NCBI RefSeq assembly: GCF_947498345.1
Contig: NZ_CANMJY010000004.1
Span: 242,785-306,784 of the forward strand
DNA: 64,000 bases
Source: an uncultured Winogradskyella sp.
GTDB taxonomy: Bacteria; Bacteroidota; Bacteroidia; Flavobacteriales; Flavobacteriaceae
Reading direction: 5' to 3'
The number at the start of each line of letters is the position of its first letter. Positions within the stretch are counted from its first letter, which is position 1. Shown piece by piece: positions 56,382 to 64,000 of the stretch. Both the position numbers and the translations under genes were made by a program. Under the pieces are notes generated by a model, which saw nothing but the letters and a program-made list of their open reading frames with translations, did not search any database and had not been told where the DNA came from.

Positions 56382-57670
56382 TGAAATACTATTCGCTAAA
56401 CCATAAAGCACCAAAAACAACATTTGCTGATGCAGTCGTAAGAGGTCTTGCTCCAGATAAAGGTTTATATTTTCCTGAATCAATTACACCATTACCGTCG
56501 TCCTTTTTTGAAACTATTGAAGACAAATCTAATACAGAAATAGCTTTTGAAGCCATTAAACAATTTATTGTTCCTGAGATTCCAGAAACTATATTGAAGA
56601 CGATAGTTGAAGACACCTTAAGTTTTGACTTTCCAGTTGTGGAAATCAATGAAAATATCTCTACACTCGAATTGTTTCATGGACCAACTATGGCATTTAA
56701 AGATGTTGGAGCTCGTTTTATGGCGCGTTGCTTGGGATATTTCAACAAAACCAATCCGAATGAAGTTACAGTTTTAGTTGCCACTTCTGGTGATACAGGA
56801 GGTGCGGTTGCTAATGGCTTTTTAGGTGTTAAAGGTGTAAATGTAGTTATACTCTATCCAAGTGGGAAAGTGAGTGATATTCAGGAAAAACAGTTAACAA
56901 CTTTAGGACAAAATATAAAAGCTTTAGAAGTCGATGGTGTTTTTGATGACTGTCAGGATATGGTAAAGCACGCCTTTATGGACAAGGAACTAACGGATAG
57001 ATTACAATTAACTTCTGCAAACTCAATAAACATTGCACGTTGGTTACCACAGCTCTTCTATTATATGTTTGCCTATAAACAATTAAAATCGAAGCATAAA
57101 GATATCGCATTTTCAGTACCGAGTGGTAATTTTGGGAATATTTGTGCCGGTATGGTTGCTCAAAAATTAGGTTTACCAATAAAACACTTTATTGCAGCTA
57201 ATAATGCCAACAATACGGTAGTTAATTACATGAGTACACAATTATATGAGCCAAAACCTTCTATACAAACTATTAGTAATGCTATGGATGTTGGTAATCC
57301 AAGTAATTTTATTAGAATACAGGAGTTACATGATAATGATTTTGAAGCTCTAAAAGAAAATTTATCGTCTTATAGCTACACCGATAACGAAACCAGAACC
57401 GCACTTTTAGAATTATATAAAACCTATAATTATATAGCAGACCCACATGGTGCGGTTGGTTATTTAGGCGCAAAAACTTATTTAGAGCATAATGATGTAC
57501 ATGTGGTGTTTTTAGAAACTGCACATCCTACTAAATTTTTAGATGTGGTTGAAGATGTTATTGAAAAGAATGTGTCACTTCCTTCTCAAATTGAAGCAAT
57601 AATGCATAAAGAGAAAGCGGCTACTTTTATTGATTCTTATGAGGACCTGAAGAAATTCTTATTGAAATAA
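56381..57670 (+). CDS. thrC: Threonine synthase
   Basis: 429 residues. The PLP-binding Lys107 is in FHGPTMAFKDVGARFMAR, ATSGDTGGAVANGF holds the phosphate of PLP, and SVPSGNFGNICAGMVA matches the thrC family. The length and the N-terminal YYSLNHKAPKTTFADAVVRG fit the long ThrC type. It converts O-phosphohomoserine to threonine. Last pathway gene of the operon. An acetyltransferase gene follows 4 nt later and may be cotranscribed. Confidence 0.96.
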   Translation: MKYYSLNHKAPKTTFADAVVRGLAPDKGLYFPESITPLPSSFFETIEDKSNTEIAFEAIKQFIVPEIPETILKTIVEDTLSFDFPVVEINENISTLELFHGPTMAFKDVGARFMARCLGYFNKTNPNEVTVLVATSGDTGGAVANGFLGVKGVNVVILYPSGKVSDIQEKQLTTLGQNIKALEVDGVFDDCQDMVKHAFMDKELTDRLQLTSANSINIARWLPQLFYYMFAYKQLKSKHKDIAFSVPSGNFGNICAGMVAQKLGLPIKHFIAANNANNTVVNYMSTQLYEPKPSIQTISNAMDVGNPSNFIRIQELHDNDFEALKENLSSYSYTDNETRTALLELYKTYNYIADPHGAVGYLGAKTYLEHNDVHVVFLETAHPTKFLDVVEDVIEKNVSLPSQIEAIMHKEKAATFIDSYEDLKKFLLK

Positions 57671-57674
57671 GATA

Positions 57675-58199
57675 ATGAAAAAATATTCCGTTTACGAAAC
57701 CGAGAGACTAGACATTAGACCAGTTATTATAGAAGATGCTACCTTTATTTTGGAATTAATGAATACGCCAAAGTGGATTGAGTACATAGGAGATAGGAAT
57801 GTAAGAACTGTTGAAGAAGCTGAAGCTTATATAAAAGAAAAAGCATTTCCACAATTAAAAAAATATGGACATACAAATAATGTTGTCATTAGAAAAGAAG
57901 ACCATACCAAACTTGGTACTTGCGGCATATATTACAGAGAAGGTAAAGAAGATCCTGACATTGGCTTTGCATTTTTACCTCAGTTTGAAGGCAATGGCTA
58001 TGCTTTTGAAGCATCATACCAGTTAATGGTTGCAGCTAAGAAGGATTATGGCTTGACAAAATTAAGCGCTTATACACTAGAGTATAACTGGTCTTCAAAA
58101 AAATTATTAGAGCGCTTAGGTTTTAGTTTAAAAGGTACAGGCATACTACCTAATAACAATGAAGAGCTGTTACACTATTACCGTTTATTAGACTTTTAA
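57675..58199 (+). CDS. GNAT family N-acetyltransferase
   Basis: 174 residues. RimJ/RimL-like start (YETERLDIRPVIIEDATFIL) and acetyl-CoA region (DIGFAFLPQFEGNGYAFEAS), ending in LSAYTLEYNWSSKKLLERLGF. It transfers an acetyl group to an unknown amine. Located 4 nt after thrC on the same strand, so probably part of the same transcript, although no link to threonine synthesis is known. Confidence 0.9.
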   Translation: MKKYSVYETERLDIRPVIIEDATFILELMNTPKWIEYIGDRNVRTVEEAEAYIKEKAFPQLKKYGHTNNVVIRKEDHTKLGTCGIYYREGKEDPDIGFAFLPQFEGNGYAFEASYQLMVAAKKDYGLTKLSAYTLEYNWSSKKLLERLGFSLKGTGILPNNNEELLHYYRLLDF

Positions 58200-58224
58200 A
58201 ATCAGTTTATACACTTCACTACTT

Positions 58225-58247
58225 ACATTTTATCCCAAATAAAATGT
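58225..58247 (+). terminator. Weak terminator-like hairpin
   Basis: ACATTTTAT, CCCAA, ATAAAATGT. A perfect 9-bp stem after the acetyltransferase gene, but the following T-run is about 10 nt away. Confidence 0.4.
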
Positions 58248-58320
58248 GATTCATATTGTTTTTTAGTTGCTGTATCTAAAGATTAATACATTTATACAGA
58301 ATGAATATAGGATAGTAATT

Positions 58321-59409
58321 ATGAAGCGTATTGTATTAAGTCTCTTTTTTTTAATGGTGTTTTATATAGGTCAGACACAGCAATTTACTCTAGAAACTGG
58401 ATTAGATACATCTGTAAGTGAGACTTCAGGATTATTATATCTTAATGACACACTCATAACACATAACGATACAGCATCTACAAATCAGTTGTTTGATGTA
58501 GATACAGCTACTGGTTTAGTAACCCGAACAGTGACTATTACAAATGCCTCAAATACCGATTGGGAAGATTTAACACATGATGATACTTATATCTATATTG
58601 GAGATTTTGGTAATTATCAAGGTGACAGAACTAATTTAAAGGTCTATCGTATTGCTATTGCAGATTATTTTTCAAGTACTTCTGTCACAGCAGAAACCAT
58701 AAACTTTAGTTATAGCAATCAAACCGATTTTATTCCAAGTCCTTTAGCCACAAATTTTGATGCTGAAGGTTTAATACATTACAACAATAAGCTCTATGTA
58801 TTTTCTAAAAACTGGCTTAATGGTGATACAAATATTTATGAACTACCTAAAAATCCAGGAACACATAGTATATCTATTATAGATACAATCGTAGCCCAGG
58901 GTCTTGTGTCTGGTGCTACATACAATGTATTAGATAATAGTATAGTGCTTTCTGGATATGATCCTAATGGTGCGTTTTTAATTCAACTGAGTGGTTTTAA
59001 TTCTGGTTTGTTTTCTAACGGATCAGTTATAAAAACGTCTATTGCTGTACCAACAAATTACTCACCCCAGATTGAAGGTATCATTCCTATTAATACAACA
59101 GAATATTATATCTCGGCTGAGGAATTGTCGGGTAATTTACCAGCTTTATATAGCTTTAATATATCAACTTTAAATATTCCTAAAATTGAAGTAGAAGCTA
59201 TTTCTTTTTATCCTAATCCAGCTGTGAGTTTTTTCACATTGAGCCATAAAAATTGTTATACAAGCATCTATTCTATTAATGGACAGTTGGTAAAAACATC
59301 TGTAAATCAACATATTAATGTTTCTGATTTAGAAGTTGGTCTGTATTTGCTTAAGATAACAGATGCGGTAACCAGAAATTCAGTTACCAAGCGATTGATT
59401 ATTCAGTGA
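58321..59409 (+). CDS. T9SS type A protein with propeller-like domain
   Basis: 362 residues from the ATG at 58321. An upstream in-frame TTG at 58267 is unlikely because the signal peptide MKRIVLSLFFLMVFYIGQTQ begins here. The middle has propeller-like blades with SGLLYLNDTLITHND, WEDLTHDDTYIYIGDFGNYQ and FDAEGLIHYNNKLYVFSKNW, a pattern seen in exported flavobacterial proteins of unknown role. The last 75 residues form a type A sorting domain (ISFYPNPAVSFFTL, IYSINGQLVKT, LEVGLYLLKITD). It should be exported through the T9SS. Its stop is 3 bp from the stop of holA. Confidence 0.85.
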   Translation: MKRIVLSLFFLMVFYIGQTQQFTLETGLDTSVSETSGLLYLNDTLITHNDTASTNQLFDVDTATGLVTRTVTITNASNTDWEDLTHDDTYIYIGDFGNYQGDRTNLKVYRIAIADYFSSTSVTAETINFSYSNQTDFIPSPLATNFDAEGLIHYNNKLYVFSKNWLNGDTNIYELPKNPGTHSISIIDTIVAQGLVSGATYNVLDNSIVLSGYDPNGAFLIQLSGFNSGLFSNGSVIKTSIAVPTNYSPQIEGIIPINTTEYYISAEELSGNLPALYSFNISTLNIPKIEVEAISFYPNPAVSFFTLSHKNCYTSIYSINGQLVKTSVNQHINVSDLEVGLYLLKITDAVTRNSVTKRLIIQ

Positions 59410-59412
59410 TTG

Positions 59413-60420
59413 TTATTCTAAAATGCGTACTAATAACTCTTTAAGCAATTCACCTTGTGGTACAGCATTAGAACCTACACCTTTACCTTTTACATCAAAC
59501 TCGCGTAATAAAGCGATGATGGCACTGACTTTTTTCATTGGGTAGTTTCGAGCTGCAGTTAAATACTCATTCACAAAATAAGGATTCACTCGCAATGCTG
59601 AAGCTACGCTACGTGGATTCTTATCATGCATGCCGTGCAAATGCAATAACTGAGAAAAGAAACTAAACAATAAGGATACCGTTACTACCATTGGATTATC
59701 CTTAGGATTGTCTGCAAAATACTTAGCAATTTTATGTGCTTTAACGATATTACGTTCTCCTACAGCTTTTCGGAGTTCAAAATTATTATAATCTTTACTT
59801 ATACCAATATTCTCTTCAATATGATCTGGTGTAATTTGCGTGCCTTTAGGAAGCACAATTTTTAACTTATCGAGTTCGTTGTTTACCTTGCTTAAGTCAG
59901 TCCCTAAAAATTCAACAAGCATCTGTGCAGCCTTTGGGGAAATGTCATAGCCTTGCCCTTTTAATACACGTCTGATCCAATCAGGTACTTGATTATCATA
60001 AAGCTTTTTGCTCTCAAAAACAACACCTCCATTTTTGTTTATAGCTTTGTATAAAGCTTTCCGCTTATCTAGCTTTTTATACTTGTAATTTATAACCAAA
60101 ACCGTTGTAGGCTGTGGGTTTTCTGCATACTGAGCCAGTTTTTCAATGGTTCTGCTAAGGTCTTGTGCTTCTTTTACAATCACCACTTGCCGTTCAGCCA
60201 TCATGGGATAGCGTTTAGCATTACTCACTATATCATCGATAGAGACATCACGACCATAGAGCACCATTTGATTAAACCCTTTTTCAGCTTCGTCCAGGAC
60301 ATTATCTTCAATAAAACCAGAAATCTTATCAATATAATAAGCCTCCTCTCCCATCAAAAAATAAATAGGCTTAAGGTCTCCTTCTTTAATTGCTGAAACC
60401 AATTGTTTTACGTCGTCCAA
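59413..60420 (-). CDS. holA: DNA polymerase III subunit delta
   Basis: 335 residues. The family start (IKEGDLKPIYFLMGEEAYYI) is present, followed by a degenerate AAA+ fold (VVIVKEAQDLSRTIEKLAQY) and the helical collar region (FELRKAVGERNIVKAHKIAKYF). The C-terminus matches HolA proteins of Bacteroidetes. It is part of the clamp loader that opens the beta ring. Divergent from the HsdR_N-like gene with 48 bp between starts. Confidence 0.93.
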   Translation of the reverse strand: MDDVKQLVSAIKEGDLKPIYFLMGEEAYYIDKISGFIEDNVLDEAEKGFNQMVLYGRDVSIDDIVSNAKRYPMMAERQVVIVKEAQDLSRTIEKLAQYAENPQPTTVLVINYKYKKLDKRKALYKAINKNGGVVFESKKLYDNQVPDWIRRVLKGQGYDISPKAAQMLVEFLGTDLSKVNNELDKLKIVLPKGTQITPDHIEENIGISKDYNNFELRKAVGERNIVKAHKIAKYFADNPKDNPMVVTVSLLFSFFSQLLHLHGMHDKNPRSVASALRVNPYFVNEYLTAARNYPMKKVSAIIALLREFDVKGKGVGSNAVPQGELLKELLVRILE

Positions 60421-60432
60421 TCTCTTAAATTG

Positions 60433-60464
60433 TTTGTCTGAATGACATTATAGTTTTAATTTTG
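60433..60464 (+). promoter_or_regulatory. Promoter of the HsdR_N-like gene
   Basis: TTTG (60433-60436), 20 nt, TAATTTTG (60457-60464). A full match to the Bacteroidetes pattern. It ends 4 nt before the GTG start at 60469, so the transcript is probably leaderless. Confidence 0.65.
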
Positions 60465-60468
60465 CACA

Positions 60469-60918
60469 GTGCAAGAACTCAACTTTCCAAAGTTTGAATA
60501 CCGTTTCAAAAGTACAGAAAATAAAGTTTCTATTTTTGATGTCATTCGGAAAAAATTCATCATTCTTCAACCCGAAGAATGGGTACGTCAACATTGTGTG
60601 CATTATATAATTAATTACAAAAAATATCCAAAATCATTGATTAATGTAGAAAAAGAATTATCTATTAATGGTTTAAAAAAGCGATATGATATTGTCGTTT
60701 TCAATTCAGATGGTAGTATACATTTAATAGTAGAGTGCAAATCCTATTCAACAATAATAAATCAGGGCACCTTCGATCAGATTGCACGCTATAATCTGGC
60801 ATTAAAAGCAGACTACTTAATGGTAACTAATGGTATAAATCATTATTATTGTCAAATGGATACTGAGAATAAACGTTATTCGTTTTTAAAAGATATTCCG
60901 AATTACACCAAAGCATAA
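60469..60918 (+). CDS. HsdR N-terminal-like endonuclease-fold protein
   Basis: 149 residues starting at GTG 60469. A PD-(D/E)xK core is visible: RYDIVVFNSDGSIHLIVECK gives the Asp and the E-x-K. Upstream is EEWVRQHCVHYIINYKKYP and downstream GTFDQIARYNLALKADYLMVTNG. This is the type I restriction HsdR N-terminal domain family. No helicase, HsdM or HsdS accompanies it. It sits between holA and a glycosyltransferase in what looks like a conserved core neighbourhood of flavobacteria, so a restriction role is unlikely. The next gene starts directly after the stop codon. Confidence 0.85.
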   Translation: MQELNFPKFEYRFKSTENKVSIFDVIRKKFIILQPEEWVRQHCVHYIINYKKYPKSLINVEKELSINGLKKRYDIVVFNSDGSIHLIVECKSYSTIINQGTFDQIARYNLALKADYLMVTNGINHYYCQMDTENKRYSFLKDIPNYTKA

Positions 60919-61911
60919 ATGTTACAAGCTAAAGATATAGCAGTTGTTATCTTAAACTGGAATGGAAGAAACTTACTTGAGCAATTTCTACCTTCAGTAG
61001 TTAAACATTCTAATGAAGCAAAAATTTATGTAGCTGATAATGCATCTACTGATGATTCCGTAGCTTTTGTTACTGAACATTTTCCTACAGTAGAATTAAT
61101 TCAGAACTCAAAAAATAGCGGTTATGCTAAAGGGTATAATGATGCTCTAAAAACGGTTGAAGAACCTCTACTCTGTTTATTAAATAGTGACGTTGAAGTT
61201 ACAAAAGATTGGTTACTACCAATTCTTAAAATATTTAATTCTGAAGCTCAAATCGCTATCATCCAACCAAAAATTTTGGACCATAAAAACAAGTCCTATT
61301 TTGAATATGCTGGTGCTGCTGGTGGATTTATAGATAAATATGGTTACCCTTTTTGCCGTGGAAGAATCTTTGACACTATAGAAAAAGACCAAGGCCAGTA
61401 CAACGATATTAAAACTATTTTTTGGGCTTCTGGTGCTTGCTTCTTTATTAGAAATTCTGTCTTTAAAACACTCAACGGTTTTGATGAAAGTTATTTTGCG
61501 CATATGGAAGAAATTGATTTATGCTGGCGTGCTTATAACAGTGATTATGAAGTGAAATATGTTGGTACATCGACTGTTTACCATGTCGGAGGAGCTACAC
61601 TTAATACTACAAATCCCAGAAAAACCTATCTCAATTTTAGAAATAGTCTCTTTACATTAGTTAAAAATACGGACAAACATGTTTTTATCAGAACTGTGAT
61701 TCGCATGAAACTCGATGGTATAGCCGCACTTCGGTTTTTAGTACAGCTAAAGCCACGCTACTTTTTTGCGGTACTAAGAGCGCATTTATCGTTTTATAGA
61801 AAGTTAAGACCCATTCTACGTCAAAGAAGGCAACTCCCTAAGCGATCTAACTATTTTAAAACGGATTCTATAGTTTGGTCTTACTTTATAAAAAAGAATA
61901 AAATATTTTAA
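60919..61911 (+). CDS. Glycosyltransferase family 2
   Basis: 330 residues. GT-A fold start VVILNWNGRNLLEQFLPSVV, nucleotide site ADNASTDDS, DxD-like LLNSDVEV and acceptor region MEEIDLCWRAYN are all typical of rhamnosyl- and related transferases. It lacks multiple membrane helices and ends in a basic tail. The sugar and acceptor are unknown, though cell-surface polysaccharide is likely. Its ATG directly follows the TAA of the HsdR_N-like gene. Confidence 0.92.
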   Translation: MLQAKDIAVVILNWNGRNLLEQFLPSVVKHSNEAKIYVADNASTDDSVAFVTEHFPTVELIQNSKNSGYAKGYNDALKTVEEPLLCLLNSDVEVTKDWLLPILKIFNSEAQIAIIQPKILDHKNKSYFEYAGAAGGFIDKYGYPFCRGRIFDTIEKDQGQYNDIKTIFWASGACFFIRNSVFKTLNGFDESYFAHMEEIDLCWRAYNSDYEVKYVGTSTVYHVGGATLNTTNPRKTYLNFRNSLFTLVKNTDKHVFIRTVIRMKLDGIAALRFLVQLKPRYFFAVLRAHLSFYRKLRPILRQRRQLPKRSNYFKTDSIVWSYFIKKNKIF

Positions 61912-62047
61912 TACGAAATTGCTAAGGTTTCTTATCTTAAAAATAATTATAATATAAAATGCTCAAATAGATTTTAGGCTTTATTGTTTTGTTTATAAAA
62001 CTGTTAAAAGTTTTGTTAATCCATGTACAGTCACTTCTTCTTTTCTA

Positions 62048-62055
62048 TAATTTTG
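62048..62055 (+). promoter_or_regulatory. -7 box of the OmpA-family gene
   Basis: TAATTTTG, a full TAnnTTTG match, 37 nt before the ATG at 62093. Confidence 0.5.
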
Positions 62056-62092
62056 ACATGTTACAATTAACAATATAAACTGAAAACTGATT

Positions 62093-62950
62093 ATGAAGAA
62101 ATTATCGTTATTAAGTGTTTGTGCTATGTTATTATTGGCATCATGCGTATCTAAGAAAGATTATATGGCACTTGAAGCTAAACAACAAGAAACACAAGAC
62201 TTATTAAATAGCGCAACAGTAAAACTTAACAAATGTTTGTCTGATGCTGCTGCTGCAAATGCACGTGTAGAAACCATGAAAGATCAATTGGCAGATTTGC
62301 GTAAAGCCAATCAGGATTTAATAGATACTAAAGGTAACCTAACAACCCTTACACAAAAGGGAGCTGAGAACCTTGAAAAGTCTCTGGAAAGTTTAAAAGA
62401 AAAGGATTTAAAAATCTCGCGCTTGCAAGATGCATTAACTAAAAAAGATAGTGTAACATTGGCTATTGTTTCTAGTTTAAAGAAAGAAGTAGGCATCAAT
62501 GATCCGGATATTGAAGTTAATGTAGAAAAAGGTGTGGTATTTATTTCTATTGCAGATAAATTATTATTTAAAAGCGGAAGCTACAATGTAACCACTCGCG
62601 CCAAGGAAGTTTTAGCAAAAGTAGCTAAGGTGATTAACAGTAAGCCAGACTTTGAAGCTATGGTAGAGTCGCATACAGATAACAAGTCTTATAACAAACC
62701 ACCATTAATAGACAATTGGGACCTAAGTGTAAAACGCGCCACGTCTGTGGTAAGAGTTTTAGAAGAACTTAAGGTAAATCCACAACAATTAATTGCTGCT
62801 GGCCGTAGTTATTATGTACCATTAGTAGAAAATGACACTGCAGAAAACAGAGCAAAAAACAGACGTACACGAATTGTTGTATTACCAAAAATTGACCAGT
62901 TTTACGAAATGATCGAAGCAGAAATGAAAAACCTTTCTGCCGGAAATTAA
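62093..62950 (+). CDS. OmpA family lipoprotein
   Basis: 285 residues. Lipoprotein signal (MKKLSLLSVCAMLLLASC), a long coiled coil with heptads (about 25-125, e.g. DQLADLRKANQDLI) and a C-terminal OmpA peptidoglycan-binding domain. That domain has LLFKSGSYNVTTRAKEVLAK, VESHTDNKSYNKP (the Asp that contacts the wall) and NRRTRIVVLP. It links the outer membrane to peptidoglycan. This lipoprotein form without a barrel is common in flavobacteria. Single gene with its own promoter and terminator. Confidence 0.92.
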   Translation: MKKLSLLSVCAMLLLASCVSKKDYMALEAKQQETQDLLNSATVKLNKCLSDAAAANARVETMKDQLADLRKANQDLIDTKGNLTTLTQKGAENLEKSLESLKEKDLKISRLQDALTKKDSVTLAIVSSLKKEVGINDPDIEVNVEKGVVFISIADKLLFKSGSYNVTTRAKEVLAKVAKVINSKPDFEAMVESHTDNKSYNKPPLIDNWDLSVKRATSVVRVLEELKVNPQQLIAAGRSYYVPLVENDTAENRAKNRRTRIVVLPKIDQFYEMIEAEMKNLSAGN

Positions 62951-62971
62951 TCCCTGTAGATTATAAATATT

Positions 62972-63004
62972 AAAACCCAATGTATTTGCATTGGGTTTTG
63001 TTTT
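62972..63004 (+). terminator. Rho-independent terminator after the OmpA-family gene
   Basis: AAAACCCAATG, loop TATTTG, CATTGGGTTTT then GTTTT. Confidence 0.88.
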
Positions 63005-63036
63005 GTATATAAATAAAGCTTTAAACATTATATTTG
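63002..63036 (+). promoter_or_regulatory. Promoter of the RidA-family gene
   Basis: TTTG (63002-63005), 23 nt, TATATTTG (63029-63036). Because of this box the upstream in-frame start at 63034 is excluded and the ATG at 63088 is used, giving a leader of about 45 nt. Confidence 0.5.
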
Positions 63037-63087
63037 AAGTATCGTCTAACTTTTAATGAGATTTCTGCTTTTGCAGTAAGTATACCT

Positions 63088-63468
63088 ATGAAAAAAATAA
63101 TAAACACACCAAAAGCTCCAGCTCCAATTGGACCTTACAATCAAGCTGTTTTATCGGGAAACACACTTTATACTTCTGGGCAAATTGCATTACATCCCGA
63201 AACCATGGAACTGGTTATGGATACTATCGAGGCAGAAACCAAACAAGTAATGGAAAACATGAAGGCTGTTTTGGCAGCTGCAGATATGACCTTTGAAAAT
63301 GTTATAAAGACTTCCATTTTCATAAGCGATATGCACAACTTTACAAAAATTAATAGTGTATATGCGCAATATTTTAATGAAGCCACTGCACCTGCAAGAG
63401 AAACTGTAGAAGTAGCCAACTTACCAAAGTTTGTTAATGTTGAGATTAGTATGATTGCGGTAAAATAG
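63088..63468 (+). CDS. ridA: RidA family enamine/imine deaminase
   Basis: 126 residues from the ATG at 63088, the usual length. RidA signatures: PKAPAPIGPYNQAVLSGNTL, YTSGQIALHP, NMKAVLAAADMTFENVIKT and the catalytic-Arg region APARETVEVANLPKFVNVEI. It hydrolyses reactive 2-aminoacrylate-type enamines formed by PLP enzymes, to 2-oxoacids and ammonia, in the cytoplasm. Lone gene. Confidence 0.93.
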   Translation: MKKIINTPKAPAPIGPYNQAVLSGNTLYTSGQIALHPETMELVMDTIEAETKQVMENMKAVLAAADMTFENVIKTSIFISDMHNFTKINSVYAQYFNEATAPARETVEVANLPKFVNVEISMIAVK

Positions 63469-63508
63469 AAAATGGCAATTTGCACATTGCAAACTGCCAT
63501 TTTACAAC
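63469..63508 (+). terminator. Terminator-like hairpin after ridA
   Basis: AAAATGGCA and TGCCATTTT form the lower stem, and TTTGCA/TGCAAA an upper one. It begins right after the stop codon, but the T-run is short. Confidence 0.6.
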
Positions 63509-63584
63509 CAACCAATTACAACTAAATCTAGCTGTTATATACATAACAACTGTAATTTCAATTCTCCTGAAAATAAGCAAAAGA

Positions 63585-63718
63585 AAAGTGGTTTACATGC
63601 ACAAACCACTTTAACTAACTAACATTTTAATCAACTCTAAAACGTACTAATCCTATTTCATAACAATTTGTATGTTTAAAGAAAAAATCGAAAAGGTAAA
63701 CCCTAAACCATACCTTTT
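63585..63718. other. Two strong hairpins in a gene-free stretch
   Basis: AAAGTGGTTT/AAACCACTTT (63585-63612, 10-bp perfect stem) and AAAAGGTA/TACCTTTT (63691-63718). T-rich sequence follows both on the minus strand, so they could end minus-strand transcripts coming from the right, yet no gene is seen there. The stretch 63509-63812 has no ORF I can support. Confidence 0.45.
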
Positions 63719-63812
63719 GCATGCCGATTTATATATATAACAACTGAGATGCAATTTTCCCTCATGGAAAAAGGGATATTTTTTTAAAAAGAGTGATATT
63801 TTGTTTTATTGC

Positions 63813-63940
63813 GCTTAACGGTCTCGGCTATGAGTAGTTGCGTGGTTTAGCACTAAACTGCAAGTACACACCAAGTTTGAAATTCCGCAGGAATTTCCAA
63901 AGTAGGCGAGAACAAGCAATTACTTATAGCCATCCTAAGT
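63813..63940. repeat. 128-bp cloverleaf-like repeat element
   Basis: The outer stem is GGCTATGAGTAGTTGC region (63826-63842) with GCAATTACTTATAGCC (63916-63931), two mismatches that can pair as G-T. Inside are two perfect hairpins, GTTTAG-CA-CTAAAC (63845-63858) and AAATTCC-GCA-GGAATTT (63880-63896). The ends GCTTAAC and CCTAAGT partly match the integron attC core boxes RYYYAAC and GTTRRRY. I recall similar sequences between genes in other flavobacteria, but could not check. Confidence 0.55.
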
Positions 63941-64000
63941 TTGTATTTCAATTAAATTAGACAAATAATCAATAAAGAACAAAAGAGCAGATTAAGGTTA

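Noticed and set aside
60469..60918. Restriction-modification system suggested by the HsdR_N-like gene
   Set aside because: No HsdM, HsdS or helicase part nearby. The neighbours are holA and a glycosyltransferase.
1..64000. CRISPR array or prophage
   Set aside because: No regularly spaced direct repeats and no phage structural, integrase or lysis genes were seen on either strand.

Overview
The window reads as chromosome of a marine-type member of the Bacteroidetes, most likely family Flavobacteriaceae. The evidence is the AT-rich base composition, type IX secretion (T9SS) sorting domains of type A and type B, PorP/SprF proteins, several copies of the Bacteroidetes promoter pattern (TTG or TTTG, about 19-20 nt, TAnnTTTG), weak Shine-Dalgarno sequences in front of most genes, and a GyrA with Thr at the Ser83-equivalent position. 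I cannot name the genus. No phage, insertion sequence, CRISPR array or rRNA was seen.

Layout. 0.1-1.0 kb: membrane-anchored winged-helix regulator. 1-14.2 kb (minus strand): a surface-adhesion locus of two successive substrate + PorP/SprF pairs, including a 2740-residue SprB-repeat adhesin and an unusual PorP/SprF with a long coiled coil and a SPOR-like end. 14.3-21.2 kb: secreted and envelope proteins, a first patatin-type lipase and a T9SS type A protein. 21.3-26.8 kb: a TPR/LuxR-type regulator and a second, very long patatin protein. The two patatin genes share a near-palindromic upstream site. 26.8-31.9 kb: an accessory island of hairpin-rich repeats surrounding an 874-residue HEPN-like/STAND NTPase protein, which is the best candidate for a little-described (probably defensive) system. 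32-35.2 kb: DUF4251 lipoprotein, DEAD/DEAH helicase, M23/LysM peptidase. 35.2-35.6 kb: tRNA-Ser, tRNA-Pro and tRNA-Arg. 35.6-52.7 kb: housekeeping genes (7TM-HD phosphodiesterase, thiolase, NlpC/P60 peptidase, TPR protein, gyrA, clpC, hutH, two TlpA-like lipoproteins, NAD(P)HX repair). 52.7-57.7 kb: thrA-thrB-thrC operon with a possible leader ORF. 57.7-63.5 kb: acetyltransferase, T9SS type A protein, holA, HsdR_N-like protein, glycosyltransferase, OmpA lipoprotein, RidA. 63.5-64 kb: gene-free, with several hairpins and a 128-bp cloverleaf-like repeat.

Together the left third is about building and secreting surface proteins through the T9SS and controlling them. The middle contains the accessory island. 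The right half is mainly core metabolism and replication. All functions are read from motifs and remembered family features. No database search was run.
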